DNA from: Aestuariivivens sediminis
GTDB taxonomy: Bacteria > Bacteroidota > Bacteroidia > Flavobacteriales > Flavobacteriaceae
DNA length: 64,000 bases
Assembly (NCBI RefSeq): GCF_022662105.1
Contig: NZ_JAKMCP010000003.1
Span: forward strand, 310,001 to 374,000
Reading direction: 5' to 3'
Both the position numbers and the translations under genes were made by a program. The notes beneath the pieces are model-generated. The model was given only the letters and a program-made list of their open reading frames with translations. It had not been told where the DNA came from and made no database searches. Every line of letters begins with the position of its first letter. Position 1 is the stretch's first letter. Positions 16,818 to 25,137 of this stretch are shown here, piece by piece.

Positions 16818-17653
16818 AAACGCTTTTTGATTCAGTTTCTTACGATTGCAGTAGGTTAGTAACAAAAACCTACAGCACGTCCTTTACTTTGGCCACAAAA
16901 ATGCTGTATAAATCCATTAGAATGGATATCTACAATATTTATGGCTTCGTCAGATTGGCTGATGAAATTGTGGATTCCTTTCACCATTATAACAAAGAAG
17001 AATTGTTTGAAAAGTTTTCGAATGATCTTGATGCGGCACTTAGGGATAAAATTAGCTTAAACCCTATTTTAAATGCCTTTCAACACACGTTTCACAAATA
17101 TAGTATTGATAGGGAACTGGTTGATGCCTTTATGAATAGCATGCGTATGGATTTGCATAAATCAGTTTATTTAACAGACGACGAATATAAAAATTATATT
17201 TATGGATCCGCTGATGTCGTCGGCCTAATGTGTTTAAAAGTCTTTGTTAAAGGTGATTTTAAAAAGTATGAAGAATTAAAGGAAACAGCTATGTCTCTGG
17301 GTTCGGCCTTCCAAAAGGTAAACTTTTTAAGAGATTTGAAAGCCGATTTCGAGGGATTAAATAGAACCTATTTCCCAAATACCGATTTAAATAATTTGGA
17401 TGAAGCCTCAAAATATGCTATTATAGAGGACATTGAAAGGGACTTTGAAAAAGGTCTGATAGGCATAAAGAAATTGCCTATCGAAGCTAAATTTGGCGTT
17501 TTTATGGCATATAGGTATTATAGGCAATTATTGAAAAAACTAAAAAAAACACCTGCATTACAAATTAAGAACTCACGTATTAGAGTTTCAAATCATAAAA
17601 AAATTGAATTATTAATGCGCAGTTACGTAAAATATCAATTAAATTTAATGTAA
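16814..17653 (+). CDS. crtB: Phytoene synthase
   Basis: CrtB joins two geranylgeranyl diphosphates through prephytoene diphosphate to phytoene. The 279-aa protein carries both aspartate-rich motifs, D50-EIV-D54 and D172-LKA-D176, the second followed by the family's NRTYFP. The length is normal. Translation starts inside the crtI stop (ATGA overlap), so synthesis is coupled. It supplies the substrate of CrtI, in the usual flavobacterial order. Confidence 0.97.
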   Translation: MKTLFDSVSYDCSRLVTKTYSTSFTLATKMLYKSIRMDIYNIYGFVRLADEIVDSFHHYNKEELFEKFSNDLDAALRDKISLNPILNAFQHTFHKYSIDRELVDAFMNSMRMDLHKSVYLTDDEYKNYIYGSADVVGLMCLKVFVKGDFKKYEELKETAMSLGSAFQKVNFLRDLKADFEGLNRTYFPNTDLNNLDEASKYAIIEDIERDFEKGLIGIKKLPIEAKFGVFMAYRYYRQLLKKLKKTPALQIKNSRIRVSNHKKIELLMRSYVKYQLNLM

Positions 17654-17662
17654 ATTAACACC

Positions 17663-18112
17663 ATGGGCACCTTATATTGGATTCTTGTCTTTTTGGCCGC
17701 ATATTGTTTTATGGAGTTTATGGCATGGTTTACTCATAAATATATAATGCATGGCTTTCTATGGCATTTACACAAAGACCACCATCATAAAGACCATGAC
17801 AGTTGGTTTGAACGTAACGATACATTTTTTCTGTTTTATGCCGTTGTTAGCATTGGTTTCCTATTGCTGTGGGAGTTTAAAGATTTTTGGCCGGGATTAC
17901 CTATAGGACTTGGTATTTTTTCATATGGTGTATCTTATTTTATTGTTCACGATATTTTTATACATCAAAGGTTTAAAATCTTTAGGAATGTAAACAACTG
18001 GTATGCTAAAGGGATTAGACGAGCCCACAAAATACACCATAAACACCTAGGTAAAGCAGATGGCGAATGCTTTGGGATGCTTTTTGTCCCCTTTAAATAT
18101 TTTAAAAAATAG
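17663..18112 (+). CDS. crtZ: Beta-carotene 3-hydroxylase
   Basis: CrtZ is a membrane di-iron oxygenase that hydroxylates both beta-ionone rings of beta-carotene to give zeaxanthin. The 149-aa protein has four hydrophobic segments and the histidine clusters of the family: H25/H30, H35 to H42 (HLHKDHHH), H96/H101 (HDIFIH) and H122-H128 (HKIHHKH). It lies 9 bp after crtB in the same operon. Confidence 0.95.
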   Translation: MGTLYWILVFLAAYCFMEFMAWFTHKYIMHGFLWHLHKDHHHKDHDSWFERNDTFFLFYAVVSIGFLLLWEFKDFWPGLPIGLGIFSYGVSYFIVHDIFIHQRFKIFRNVNNWYAKGIRRAHKIHHKHLGKADGECFGMLFVPFKYFKK

Positions 18113-18115
18113 TGA

Positions 18116-18814
18116 ATGAGCTATTTATATTTATTGTTGAACTTAGGCTCTTTATCCATTCCCCTTATTTTTAGTTTCCATCCAAAGCTAAAGTTTTACA
18201 AAAAATGGAAAGCCATTTTTATTGGAATTTTGGTAGGAATGTGCATTTTTATTCCTTGGGACATTATTTTTACCATCAATGGCATTTGGGGCTTTAACAG
18301 TTCCTATTTTATGGGGATTACTTTTCTTAGTTTACCCATAGAAGAGTGGTTGTTCTTTATTTGTATTCCCTATGCCTGTGTATTTACTCATTATGCGCTT
18401 TTGTTTTATTTTCCAAACATGTTGCTTCCAAAAAGTTATACACGAATGATTAGCTATAGTATCCTTTCCATTTTAGCCATTCTGTCGATATATTATTACA
18501 ATAAATGGTATACCCTATGTAATTTCACTTTAGCAATATTTATATTGTTATTGGTCACAAGAAATAATATGCAACTTCTTCGCAGTTTTTATCTTACTTT
18601 TTTGGTGATGCTTATCCCTTTTTTTATTGTTAACGGTGTTTTAACGGGAAGTTTTATTGAAAATGAGGTGGTTTGGTACAATAATTCTGAAAATTTAAAT
18701 ATGAGATTGTTTTCCATACCTATTGAAGATACCGTATATGCATTTACACTTATTTTGTTAAACCTGTTTGTCATGAATCACATTCAAAAACGTTTTAATA
18801 ATCCTAAAAATTAA
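18116..18814 (+). CDS. Lycopene cyclase (CrtYcd/CarRA-type, fused form)
   Basis: The 232-aa polytopic membrane protein has two tandem lycopene-cyclase domains. Each carries the conserved acidic motif: P74-IEE (LPIEEWLFF) and P202-IED (IPIEDTVYAF). Actinobacteria split this enzyme into CrtYc and CrtYd, while archaea and several Bacteroidota fuse them as here. It would convert lycopene to beta-carotene for CrtZ. It begins 3 bp after crtZ, making a complete route from geranylgeranyl diphosphate to zeaxanthin. The 3' end overlaps the convergent dehydrogenase by 11 bp. Confidence 0.9.
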   Translation: MSYLYLLLNLGSLSIPLIFSFHPKLKFYKKWKAIFIGILVGMCIFIPWDIIFTINGIWGFNSSYFMGITFLSLPIEEWLFFICIPYACVFTHYALLFYFPNMLLPKSYTRMISYSILSILAILSIYYYNKWYTLCNFTLAIFILLLVTRNNMQLLRSFYLTFLVMLIPFFIVNGVLTGSFIENEVVWYNNSENLNMRLFSIPIEDTVYAFTLILLNLFVMNHIQKRFNNPKN

Positions 18815-19769
18815 CCACGTGAACCGGAGTACCATTCAAATAAGCTTCCAGATTTTTTATGGCTACGTCCATTAAACGCTGTCTGGATTCCAATGGCGCC
18901 CAAGCAATATGTGGAGTAATAATGCAATTTTTTGCTTTTAACAATGGGTTATCCAAACCGATTGGCTCAGATGACACAACATCAACTGCAGCACTATAGA
19001 CTTTTCCAGATTTAAGCGCACGACTTAAATCTTTTTCTACTACCAATCCTCCTCTGGAGGTGTTTATAATCATCACACCATCTTTCATCTTATTAATATT
19101 ATTCATGTTAATAATACCCTGCGTACTTTCTGAAAGTGGGCAATGTAAACTAATAATATCCGATTTTGCTAATAACTCCTCTAGATCTACAAAGGTGCAA
19201 TACTCAGTTTCCGCTTCTGGTTCTCTGCGTCTGCTATAAATCAAAACCATCAACCCAAATGCTTGGGCCAATCTGGCGGTAGCTTGACCAATACGCCCAA
19301 ATCCAATAATTCCAATAGTCTTACCCTGTAATTCGATTAGTGGATGTTTCCAAAAACAAAAATCCAATGAACTGGACCATAATCCCTCCTTAACGGCCGT
19401 ATTATGGGACCCGACATGATGACACATTTCCAATAACAAAGCCATAGTAAATTGTGCAACAGCCGCCGTGCTATAAGCAGGTACATTCGTAACTATTATC
19501 CCTAACTTTTTTGCCACTTCAATATCGACTACATTATAACCAGTAGCCAGAACACCAATGTATTTGATATGCTTCGTTTTAATTAAAACCTCTTCTGGTA
19601 ATGGCGTTTTATTGGTAAAAACAATTTCGGCATCGGCTATGTTTTGTATAATAGTCATATTATCATATGCTGTCCTATCATAAATAGTTAAATCACCAAA
19701 TTGTTCTAAATCTTGCCAAGATAAGTCCCCTGGATTTAGGGTATATCCATCTAATACCACTATTTTCAA
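18804..19769 (-). CDS. D-2-hydroxyacid dehydrogenase (glycerate/hydroxypyruvate reductase-like)
   Basis: The 321-aa NAD(P)-dependent enzyme has the nucleotide-binding GFGRIG motif after KTIGII. The catalytic Arg lies in INTSRGGLV, the Glu in SSEPIGLDNPLL and the His in ITPHIAWAP. It is closest in form to hydroxypyruvate reductase (glycerate dehydrogenase), which interconverts hydroxypyruvate and D-glycerate, but phosphoglycerate- or lactate-dehydrogenase relatives share these motifs. The start is TTG at 19769, where the conserved N-terminus KIVVLDGYTLNPGDLSW begins. Confidence 0.9.
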   Translation of the reverse strand: MKIVVLDGYTLNPGDLSWQDLEQFGDLTIYDRTAYDNMTIIQNIADAEIVFTNKTPLPEEVLIKTKHIKYIGVLATGYNVVDIEVAKKLGIIVTNVPAYSTAAVAQFTMALLLEMCHHVGSHNTAVKEGLWSSSLDFCFWKHPLIELQGKTIGIIGFGRIGQATARLAQAFGLMVLIYSRRREPEAETEYCTFVDLEELLAKSDIISLHCPLSESTQGIINMNNINKMKDGVMIINTSRGGLVVEKDLSRALKSGKVYSAAVDVVSSEPIGLDNPLLKAKNCIITPHIAWAPLESRQRLMDVAIKNLEAYLNGTPVHVVNF

Positions 19770-19828
19770 AATATTAATTATTTAAATTGGTTCAGGTAAA
19801 CTAACAAAAGATAAATGGCTTTTCAAAA

Positions 19829-20401
19829 TTATTCCTCCTTGTCAGTTATGAGTTCATTAATAACATTTCTAACGACTTTACTGTTCCAATTAGAAACACC
19901 AGTCTTATCGATGACAACGTTACCACTTTTGTCAATTAAAAATGTTCTAGGAATACTGGTAACGTTAAGCTGATCACTAAAGTCAGACAGGGGTCTGTAT
20001 ACGGGAAACGTATAGTTGTTTTTAAGTAAATATGGTTTAATGGTTTCAAATTTGTCATTGGATACCATAACAAATTCCATTTCATTTTGAAAATCATTAT
20101 ACAGCTTTTGGAAGCTTGGCATTTCGGCTATACATGGTGGACACCAAGTTGCCCAAAAATTTATCAGCACCACTCTTCCTTTTGTATCTTTAAAATTAAA
20201 AATATCTCCATTATCTTTTTCAAGAATCCAATGATAGTTTGCTAATTGATGCTGATTATCTGGTGGTAACACAGATGGGCCAAAAAGTGCCGGGCCTTTA
20301 TTTATAAAAACTTGAACAGGACGTCGTGTTTGTGGAATCACTAAAATGGCTACTATTGCCAAGTACAATAAATCCTTTAGTTTGAATTTAGGATAACGCA
20401 T
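19829..20401 (-). CDS. TlpA-like membrane-anchored thioredoxin
   Basis: The 190-aa protein has an N-terminal membrane anchor (residues about 9-24) and a periplasmic thioredoxin fold with the redox centre W-C87-PP-C90 (FWATWCPPCIAEM). The later cis-Pro region is around SIPRTFLID. TlpA/ResA-type proteins reduce disulfides outside the cytoplasm, commonly during cytochrome c maturation or in stress repair. A multihaem cytochrome lies within 6 kb, but the two are not in one operon. Upstream at 20444-20451 the minus strand reads TAATTTTG, a plausible -7 box. Confidence 0.9.
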   Translation of the reverse strand: MRYPKFKLKDLLYLAIVAILVIPQTRRPVQVFINKGPALFGPSVLPPDNQHQLANYHWILEKDNGDIFNFKDTKGRVVLINFWATWCPPCIAEMPSFQKLYNDFQNEMEFVMVSNDKFETIKPYLLKNNYTFPVYRPLSDFSDQLNVTSIPRTFLIDKSGNVVIDKTGVSNWNSKVVRNVINELITDKEE

Positions 20402-20525
20402 ATATTAAAATTATCATGGGTCGGGAAAAAAAGTGGCCGCATACAAAATTAGAAAACAAATCAGCCTCGTAAGGATTATCTTCAAATGATTTTCAAAGTT
20501 TTTAAAATTAAACCCTGGATGTTAA

Positions 20526-21197
20526 TTAAGCCATAGTCTTATGAATCCTTATTTCCTTTCTATTAAACTCAATAATGTTTTCTTCTTTAAGTTTATGCAT
20601 CAACACATTTAAGGTAGGTCTTGAGGTTCCTATTAAGCAAGCTATATCCTTTTGGGTATAAGGATGTCGTATTACCTTATCACCGGTTTTTTGGCAGTCG
20701 TAACCATAATCTGCACAAAGTTCTTCCAAAAACTCCACTAATCGGGTCTTTGCATCTTTGAATAATAAAAGCTGTATTCGTCTTTCCAGTCTTTTTAATT
20801 TGAACCCAATAAATTTATATATTTTAAAACTAAAGGTCTCATTATTCCTCATTAAGGTATACATGGTTTCTACTCCTATTGGGCATATGCTCGTGGCGTT
20901 ATCAATGGATTGGGCAAACTCCTCTCTTTTGGATTCACCTAAAATGGCTGTTTCCCCAAATAAATCACCTCGTGTTAAAATGGCCTTAACCACCTCTGTA
21001 CCATCTTCATTATAGTATCCAATTTTAACTTTTCCTCTTTCTATAAGATATACCTTATTTGCTGAATCCGCTTCAAAGTATATATAATCTTTCTTTTTAT
21101 ACGTGCCAAAATTATGGGAAGATTTATAGGCTTTAAATTTGTGTGGACACAAAGCCTTAAAAAGATTAACATCATCGAAAAACCAAAGGGGTTTCAT
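20526..21197 (-). CDS. Crp/Fnr family transcriptional regulator
   Basis: A cNMP-binding-like beta roll (about residues 25-130, with RGDLFGETAILGES resembling the phosphate-binding cassette) is joined to a Crp-type winged helix. The recognition helix is TQKDIACLIGTSRPTLNVLMHKL. The R-P-T-L pattern matches CRP/FNR proteins. The ATG at 21197 gives 223 aa and starts at KPLWFFDDVNLF. An in-frame TTG at 21245 would add 16 residues that show no conserved feature, so I prefer the ATG. The phosphate-binding Arg of true cAMP receptors is not evident. No obvious target is adjacent. Confidence 0.88.
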   Translation of the reverse strand: MKPLWFFDDVNLFKALCPHKFKAYKSSHNFGTYKKKDYIYFEADSANKVYLIERGKVKIGYYNEDGTEVVKAILTRGDLFGETAILGESKREEFAQSIDNATSICPIGVETMYTLMRNNETFSFKIYKFIGFKLKRLERRIQLLLFKDAKTRLVEFLEELCADYGYDCQKTGDKVIRHPYTQKDIACLIGTSRPTLNVLMHKLKEENIIEFNRKEIRIHKTMA

Positions 21198-21299
21198 CAC
21201 ATTTAACGTGTTAGCATTAACAACAGTGTTAGTCGACAATGCCAAGCTCTACTTACATCCAATTCATAAAGGAACCTCCCTTTTGAAGTTGGTCATCAC

Positions 21300-21731
21300 T
21301 TATTCTTCTTCATCTGATATCGTATCGGCTGGAATTTCAATATCCAAACCGTCAAGCATGTTGTGATCGTGCAATAAATTGTACCACTGAATAATTTTCT
21401 TAATATCGCTAGCATACACCCTATCCTCATCGTAATCCGGTAGAACTTCAAAAAAGTATTCTTCTAGCTTATCTTTGCTATCTTTAGGTTTTACGGTGGT
21501 CTTCGCTCCGTTTTCCTTATTTCTGATGTTTTCGAAAACTTGTTTTAAAGGGACTTCCTCCTTTAATGTATAAACGGCTATTTCACTTAGTAAACTAACA
21601 TTTTGCTGAATTCGAACTGAAAGTCTTTTTTTATCAATTAAAGATTCAGCCACAAAGCCTGCTCGTGTTTGTGTGATTAACCTATATAGCCCGGGTTTTC
21701 CGGAAATTGCTAATACTTTTTCTAAACTCAT
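21300..21731 (-). CDS. DUF5606 domain protein
   Basis: The 143-aa cytoplasmic protein is of a family restricted to Bacteroidota. It begins SLEKVLAISGKPGLYRLITQTRAGFVAESL, a small beta-rich domain with a KOW/SH3-like look, and ends in an acidic tail. The function is unknown. In flavobacteria it is often found next to peptide deformylase and ruvX, as here, with def 54 bp further upstream on the same strand. That placement suggests a housekeeping role connected with translation, which is inference. Confidence 0.85.
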   Translation of the reverse strand: MSLEKVLAISGKPGLYRLITQTRAGFVAESLIDKKRLSVRIQQNVSLLSEIAVYTLKEEVPLKQVFENIRNKENGAKTTVKPKDSKDKLEEYFFEVLPDYDEDRVYASDIKKIIQWYNLLHDHNMLDGLDIEIPADTISDEEE

Positions 21732-21785
21732 AAATTACTTTTTTGAAAGGGACAAATATATTTGATTATCTATGGATAAAAAATG

Positions 21786-22376
21786 CTATCTCTTCTTTTT
21801 TTTATTGGGAAAACGCATCTTATAATCCACACTAATTTTACCTTTGGAAATATTCGTAAGCTTACTCTTTAGCAATCTTTTTTTAAAACCCGAAAGCTTA
21901 TCGGTAAACAAAATACCTTCAATATGGTCGTATTCATGCTGGATAACACGTGCTATCAATCCTTCAAATGTTTCTGTATAAGAGGTAAAGTTTTCATCTT
22001 GATATTCAATGGTAATTTTAGGTGGTCTCAATACATCTTCCCGAACATCTGGAATACTTAAACACCCTTCATTAAAAGCCCATTCTTCACCTACTTCTTC
22101 TGTTATTTTTGCATTTATAAAGACACGCTTAAAATTTTTTAAAATAAGAGCCTCTTCCGCAGAAAGAACTTCATCATCTGCAAAGGGAGAAGTATCAACC
22201 AAAAACAACCGGATAGGTAAACCTATTTGGGGTGCCGCTAATCCTACGCCGTACGCATTGTACATGGTTTCGAACATATTCTCCAATAGAACGTCTAAAT
22301 TTGGATAATCTTGGGAAATATCGGATGCCTTTTTCTTCAATACCGGATCGCCATAAGCTACAATAGGTAAAATCAT
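21786..22376 (-). CDS. def: Peptide deformylase
   Basis: Def removes the formyl group from the N-terminal methionine of nascent proteins at the ribosome exit. The 196-aa protein contains all three motifs: GVGLAAPQIG, EGCLSIP (Cys metal ligand) and QHEYDH (the two His ligands and catalytic Glu). The length is normal with a basic C-terminal tail. It is the first gene of the def-DUF5606 run. Confidence 0.97.
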   Translation of the reverse strand: MILPIVAYGDPVLKKKASDISQDYPNLDVLLENMFETMYNAYGVGLAAPQIGLPIRLFLVDTSPFADDEVLSAEEALILKNFKRVFINAKITEEVGEEWAFNEGCLSIPDVREDVLRPPKITIEYQDENFTSYTETFEGLIARVIQHEYDHIEGILFTDKLSGFKKRLLKSKLTNISKGKISVDYKMRFPNKKKKR

Positions 22377-22444
22377 ATTTTAATCTTGCTTTTAATCGAC
22401 ACAAAAATACAATACTTATGGCTGTTTGCGATATAGAACTATAA

Positions 22445-22473
22445 AAAAACTCCTTAAGAGAAAAGGAGTTTTT
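22445..22473 (-). terminator. Terminator of the T9SS-cargo gene
   Basis: AAAAACTCCTT (22445-22455) and AAGGAGTTTTT (22463-22473) form an 11-bp stem with a 7-nt loop. On the minus strand the stem is followed by a T run, just past the stop at 22494. Confidence 0.85.
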
Positions 22474-22493
22474 AATTATTATAATAGTGTTCT

Positions 22494-23063
22494 CTATTTC
22501 GTAATTACAATTTTTCGGGTTACCAAAGCGTCTCCTTTTACAATTTTGAGCATGTAAACACCATTGGTAAGGCTTGAAAGGTTAATTTCCTCACTAACAC
22601 TATTTTCAATATTAATTACTAAGGCCTTTTTACCGGTCATATTATAAAAACTAATCTCAGCTGAAATAGGAGAACCAAAAGACAAGGTAATTTCATTCCC
22701 ATAACGTAGCGGGTTAGGAAACACACTTAGTGTTCTATTTAAAATAAATTCCTCAACGGGAAGTGTCCCATTAGCTTCAAAATGACAGCTTCCTATAGCC
22801 CCTCCAAAATTAGCAGTAAAGGCCATATTGTCTGCTATTGGAGTATCATTGGTCTCATAAGTTAACAGATCTGTTGAACACTGAATCTTCATATAAGCTA
22901 TTCCTTCTACTGTTATATTATCTTGCCAATCCATGCAATTAAATGAATTGTCATCATCGACAAAATAAATTAAGTTTCCAGTGGCAAAGCCCCTATCCGG
23001 ACAAGGTTGGGCCATAATTAAGTTAAATCCAAAAAAAAGTAATAGTAGGTAAAAATGCTTCAT
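22494..23063 (-). CDS. Secreted protein with type IX secretion (T9SS type A) sorting domain
   Basis: The 189-aa protein begins with a Sec signal (KHFYLLLLFFGFNLIMAQ). It has a short cysteine-containing region of about 75 residues (four to five Cys, probably disulfide-bonded). It ends with a typical type A T9SS C-terminal domain: LSVFPNPL, a beta-sandwich core and NGVYMLKIVKGDALVTRKIV. The CTD directs export across the outer membrane by the type IX system used for gliding adhesins and secreted enzymes. ATG 23063 is used rather than an upstream in-frame codon because the signal peptide begins there. The passenger is too small to be a known enzyme, and its function is unknown. Confidence 0.88.
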   Translation of the reverse strand: MKHFYLLLLFFGFNLIMAQPCPDRGFATGNLIYFVDDDNSFNCMDWQDNITVEGIAYMKIQCSTDLLTYETNDTPIADNMAFTANFGGAIGSCHFEANGTLPVEEFILNRTLSVFPNPLRYGNEITLSFGSPISAEISFYNMTGKKALVINIENSVSEEINLSSLTNGVYMLKIVKGDALVTRKIVITK

Positions 23064-23124
23064 AGGTTGGTAGTTAAAATTAAACAATTAAAGTTAAGCA
23101 AAATTCTGAACCTTTTAAATTTAA

Positions 23125-23541
23125 TTACATTTTTTTTGAATACAAATAGCTTTGCAGTATAATGGTAGCACTAATTTCGTCTATAAGGGCTTTGTTTTTA
23201 CGCTTTCTCTTTTTGAGACCACTATCAATCATGGTTTGAAATGCCATTTTAGAAGTAAAGCGTTCATCAACCCGTTCAACAGGTATATTAGGAAATTCTT
23301 GAACGAGTTGTTTAAGAAAAGGGCCAATCAAGGCCTCACTTTCAGAAGCCGTATTATTCATCTGCTTAGGCTCTCCCACCAAAAACAGCTCCACATTTTC
23401 ATGATTTACATAATCGTTCAAAAAGGATAGCAGTTCATTGGTATATACTGTGGTTAAACCGGAAGCAATAATTTGTAACTCGTCGGTAACGGCAAGGCCT
23501 GTTCTTTTCATTCCATAATCTATTGCTAAAATACGACCCAT
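23125..23541 (-). CDS. ruvX: Holliday junction resolvase-like protein RuvX (YqgF)
   Basis: The 138-aa RNase H-like protein starts RILAIDYGMKRTGLAV, with the first catalytic Asp at residue 7. It contains the LVGEPKQMNN loop, VERVDERFTSKMA with the central acidic residues, and KALIDEISATIILQ with the last Asp. YqgF is essential in many bacteria and is linked to pre-16S rRNA 5' processing as well as to Holliday junction resolution. The T9SS-cargo gene lies downstream on the same strand. Confidence 0.95.
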   Translation of the reverse strand: MGRILAIDYGMKRTGLAVTDELQIIASGLTTVYTNELLSFLNDYVNHENVELFLVGEPKQMNNTASESEALIGPFLKQLVQEFPNIPVERVDERFTSKMAFQTMIDSGLKKRKRKNKALIDEISATIILQSYLYSKKM

Positions 23542-23576
23542 AACTTTTTAAAATTCAAAAATAACTATAAAAATAA

Positions 23577-23602
23577 AAAGACCTCCTAAAAGGACGGTCT
23601 TT
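23577..23602 (-). terminator. Terminator of the small secreted-protein gene
   Basis: AAAGACC (23577-23583) pairs with GGTCTTT (23596-23602), and TCCT pairs with AGGA inside with one bulged C. On the minus strand a T-rich tract follows. It lies between the stop at 23648 and the start of ruvX. Confidence 0.75.
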
Positions 23603-23647
23603 AATCAATAGTTTAACCTTATTAATATTTGAATATGAATTTTAAGC

Positions 23648-23905
23648 TTATGCGATTTTGCGTCTATGAATCTTAGGGAAAATCAATTTGATGTTCTCAA
23701 CCTTACGCTCCATATTAAGATAATTTCTAATATCGCTGGTTTTAGAAATGGCTTCATTTAATTTTATAGTATCAATTTCGATAGTATTGTCTGTTGAAGG
23801 CGTTACAACTTGATTAACTTCATTGGTAGTTATCACGATATTACTCTGCGCATTTGACAAGGTAAAAGAAAGTGCTAAAGTTAAAGTTAAAAATAAAGTT
23901 TTCAT
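23648..23905 (-). CDS. Small secreted protein, uncharacterised
   Basis: The 85-aa protein has a clear signal peptide (KTLFLTLTLALSFTLSNAQ). The mature part of about 65 residues is Thr/Asn/Ile-rich with a basic end (IHRRKIA) and no cysteine. I recognise no family. It has its own -7 promoter box and terminator, so it is a monocistronic, probably regulated gene. Its 330-bp upstream region holds spaced ACCGA repeats. Similar small exported proteins in flavobacteria are often regulated by surface or stress signals, but no function can be assigned. Confidence 0.75.
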   Translation of the reverse strand: MKTLFLTLTLALSFTLSNAQSNIVITTNEVNQVVTPSTDNTIEIDTIKLNEAISKTSDIRNYLNMERKVENIKLIFPKIHRRKIA

Positions 23906-23930
23906 CAGATTTGGGTTTTGATTACTGATT

Positions 23931-23938
23931 CAAATATA
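23931..23938 (-). promoter_or_regulatory. -7 box of the small secreted-protein gene
   Basis: The minus strand reads TATATTTG, 26 bases before the ATG at 23905, a consensus Bacteroidota -7 element. No TTG is found at the expected -33 distance, which suggests activator dependence. Confidence 0.5.
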
Positions 23939-24211
23939 GGGCGAGCAAGTACCTTAAGTGTAAAAAATTAGTTGTAGTATTTGGTATTTTCGATTATTAG
24001 AAAATGTGATGATTTCTACCGATTAACTGATTAAATCCACATATTTACCGACCAAAAGACAGGCAGTTTGCATTTCAACCGAAAAGAGAATACATTCAAA
24101 GGAAAAAATGATGTTTATATGACCTAAAATTGCTCTTAAAACTTTTAATTTTTTATGAAATATTAATCTTATATAGTCATACTAAAATTCTATTTTTTAA
24201 TGTGTAGCTAT
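23939..24211. other. Divergent intergenic region with three ACCGA repeats
   Basis: No gene fits here. ACCGA occurs in the same orientation at 24018-24022, 24047-24051 and 24078-24082, spaced 29 and 31 bp, close to three helical turns. The remainder is AT-rich with no hairpin that I can see. The repeats could be activator sites for the divergent small secreted-protein gene or for dapD. Confidence 0.35.
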
Positions 24212-24219
24212 TATATTTG
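24212..24219 (+). promoter_or_regulatory. -7 box of the dapD promoter
   Basis: TATATTTG at 24212-24219 lies 18 bases before ATG 24237. The region 19 bp upstream is T-rich but has no clear TTG, so only the -7 element is strong. Confidence 0.55.
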
Positions 24220-24236
24220 TCAAAATTTATTTATTG

Positions 24237-25052
24237 ATGACAGATTTACAAGAAATAATAGAGCAAGCATGGGATGACAGATCCCTTTTAAATGATATAA
24301 AGACCACCACAGCGATTAGAAGCGTTATCGATTTACTGGACCAAGGCGAGCTGAGGGTTGCCGAACCTATGGCTCATGGATGGCAGGTAAACGAATGGAT
24401 AAAGAAAGCCGTTGTTCTATACTTTCCTATACAAAAGATGGAAACTATCGAAGCGGGTCCTTTAGAATTTCATGATAAAATACCCTTAAAAAGAGGGTAT
24501 GCCAAAAAAGGTATTCGCGTTGTACCTCATGCCGTGGCAAGACATGGGGCTTACATTTCAAGTGGAACCATTTTAATGCCCAGTTATGTAAATATTGGCG
24601 CATATGTGGATGAAGGCACTATGGTAGATACTTGGGCTACAGTTGGTAGTTGTGCACAAGTTGGTAAAAACGTTCATTTATCCGGAGGTGTTGGCCTTGG
24701 TGGGGTATTAGAGCCATTGCAAGCCGCGCCTGTAATTATTGAAGATAATGCCTTTATTGGTTCGCGTTGTATTGTAGTAGAAGGGGTTCGGGTTGAGACT
24801 GAAGCCGTTTTGGGGGCCAATGTGGTATTAACAGGCTCCACAAAAATTATTGATGTTACTGGGGATAGGCCCATTGAAATGAAAGGCCGAGTACCTGCGC
24901 GGTCAGTGGTGATTCCCGGGAGTTATGCTAAAACATTTCCCTCAGGAAGTTATAATGTCCCTTGTGCACTCATTATCGGTAAGCGAAAGGAAAGCACCAA
25001 TAAAAAGACCTCATTAAACGACGCACTTCGTGAACATGATGTTGCCGTATAG
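24237..25052 (+). CDS. dapD: 2,3,4,5-tetrahydropyridine-2,6-dicarboxylate N-succinyltransferase
   Basis: DapD succinylates tetrahydrodipicolinate using succinyl-CoA, in the succinylase branch toward meso-diaminopimelate and lysine. The 271-aa protein has the N-terminal helical domain, then a left-handed beta helix of hexapeptide repeats (VNIGAYVDEGTMVDTWATVGSCAQVG, LSGGVGLGGVLEP) and the C-terminal AREHDVAV-like end. ATG 24237 is used; a TTG immediately before it is in frame but adds nothing. dapA and dapF are elsewhere in the window, so three steps of the pathway are within 30 kb though not in one operon. Confidence 0.97.
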   Translation: MTDLQEIIEQAWDDRSLLNDIKTTTAIRSVIDLLDQGELRVAEPMAHGWQVNEWIKKAVVLYFPIQKMETIEAGPLEFHDKIPLKRGYAKKGIRVVPHAVARHGAYISSGTILMPSYVNIGAYVDEGTMVDTWATVGSCAQVGKNVHLSGGVGLGGVLEPLQAAPVIIEDNAFIGSRCIVVEGVRVETEAVLGANVVLTGSTKIIDVTGDRPIEMKGRVPARSVVIPGSYAKTFPSGSYNVPCALIIGKRKESTNKKTSLNDALREHDVAV

Positions 25053-25109
25053 AGAGTGGTATCTTATCCATATATCCCGTTCTCCGATATTCCTAACCAC
25101 TTTTCATAA

Positions 25110-25137
25110 AAAAAAGCAAGCTTACGCTTGCTTTTTT
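25110..25137. terminator. Intrinsic terminator after dapD
   Basis: AAAAAAGCAAGC (25110-25121) and GCTTGCTTTTTT (25126-25137) form a perfect 12-bp stem with loop TTAC. A and T tracts flank it on both sides, so it can serve dapD and the convergent response-regulator gene. Confidence 0.9.
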
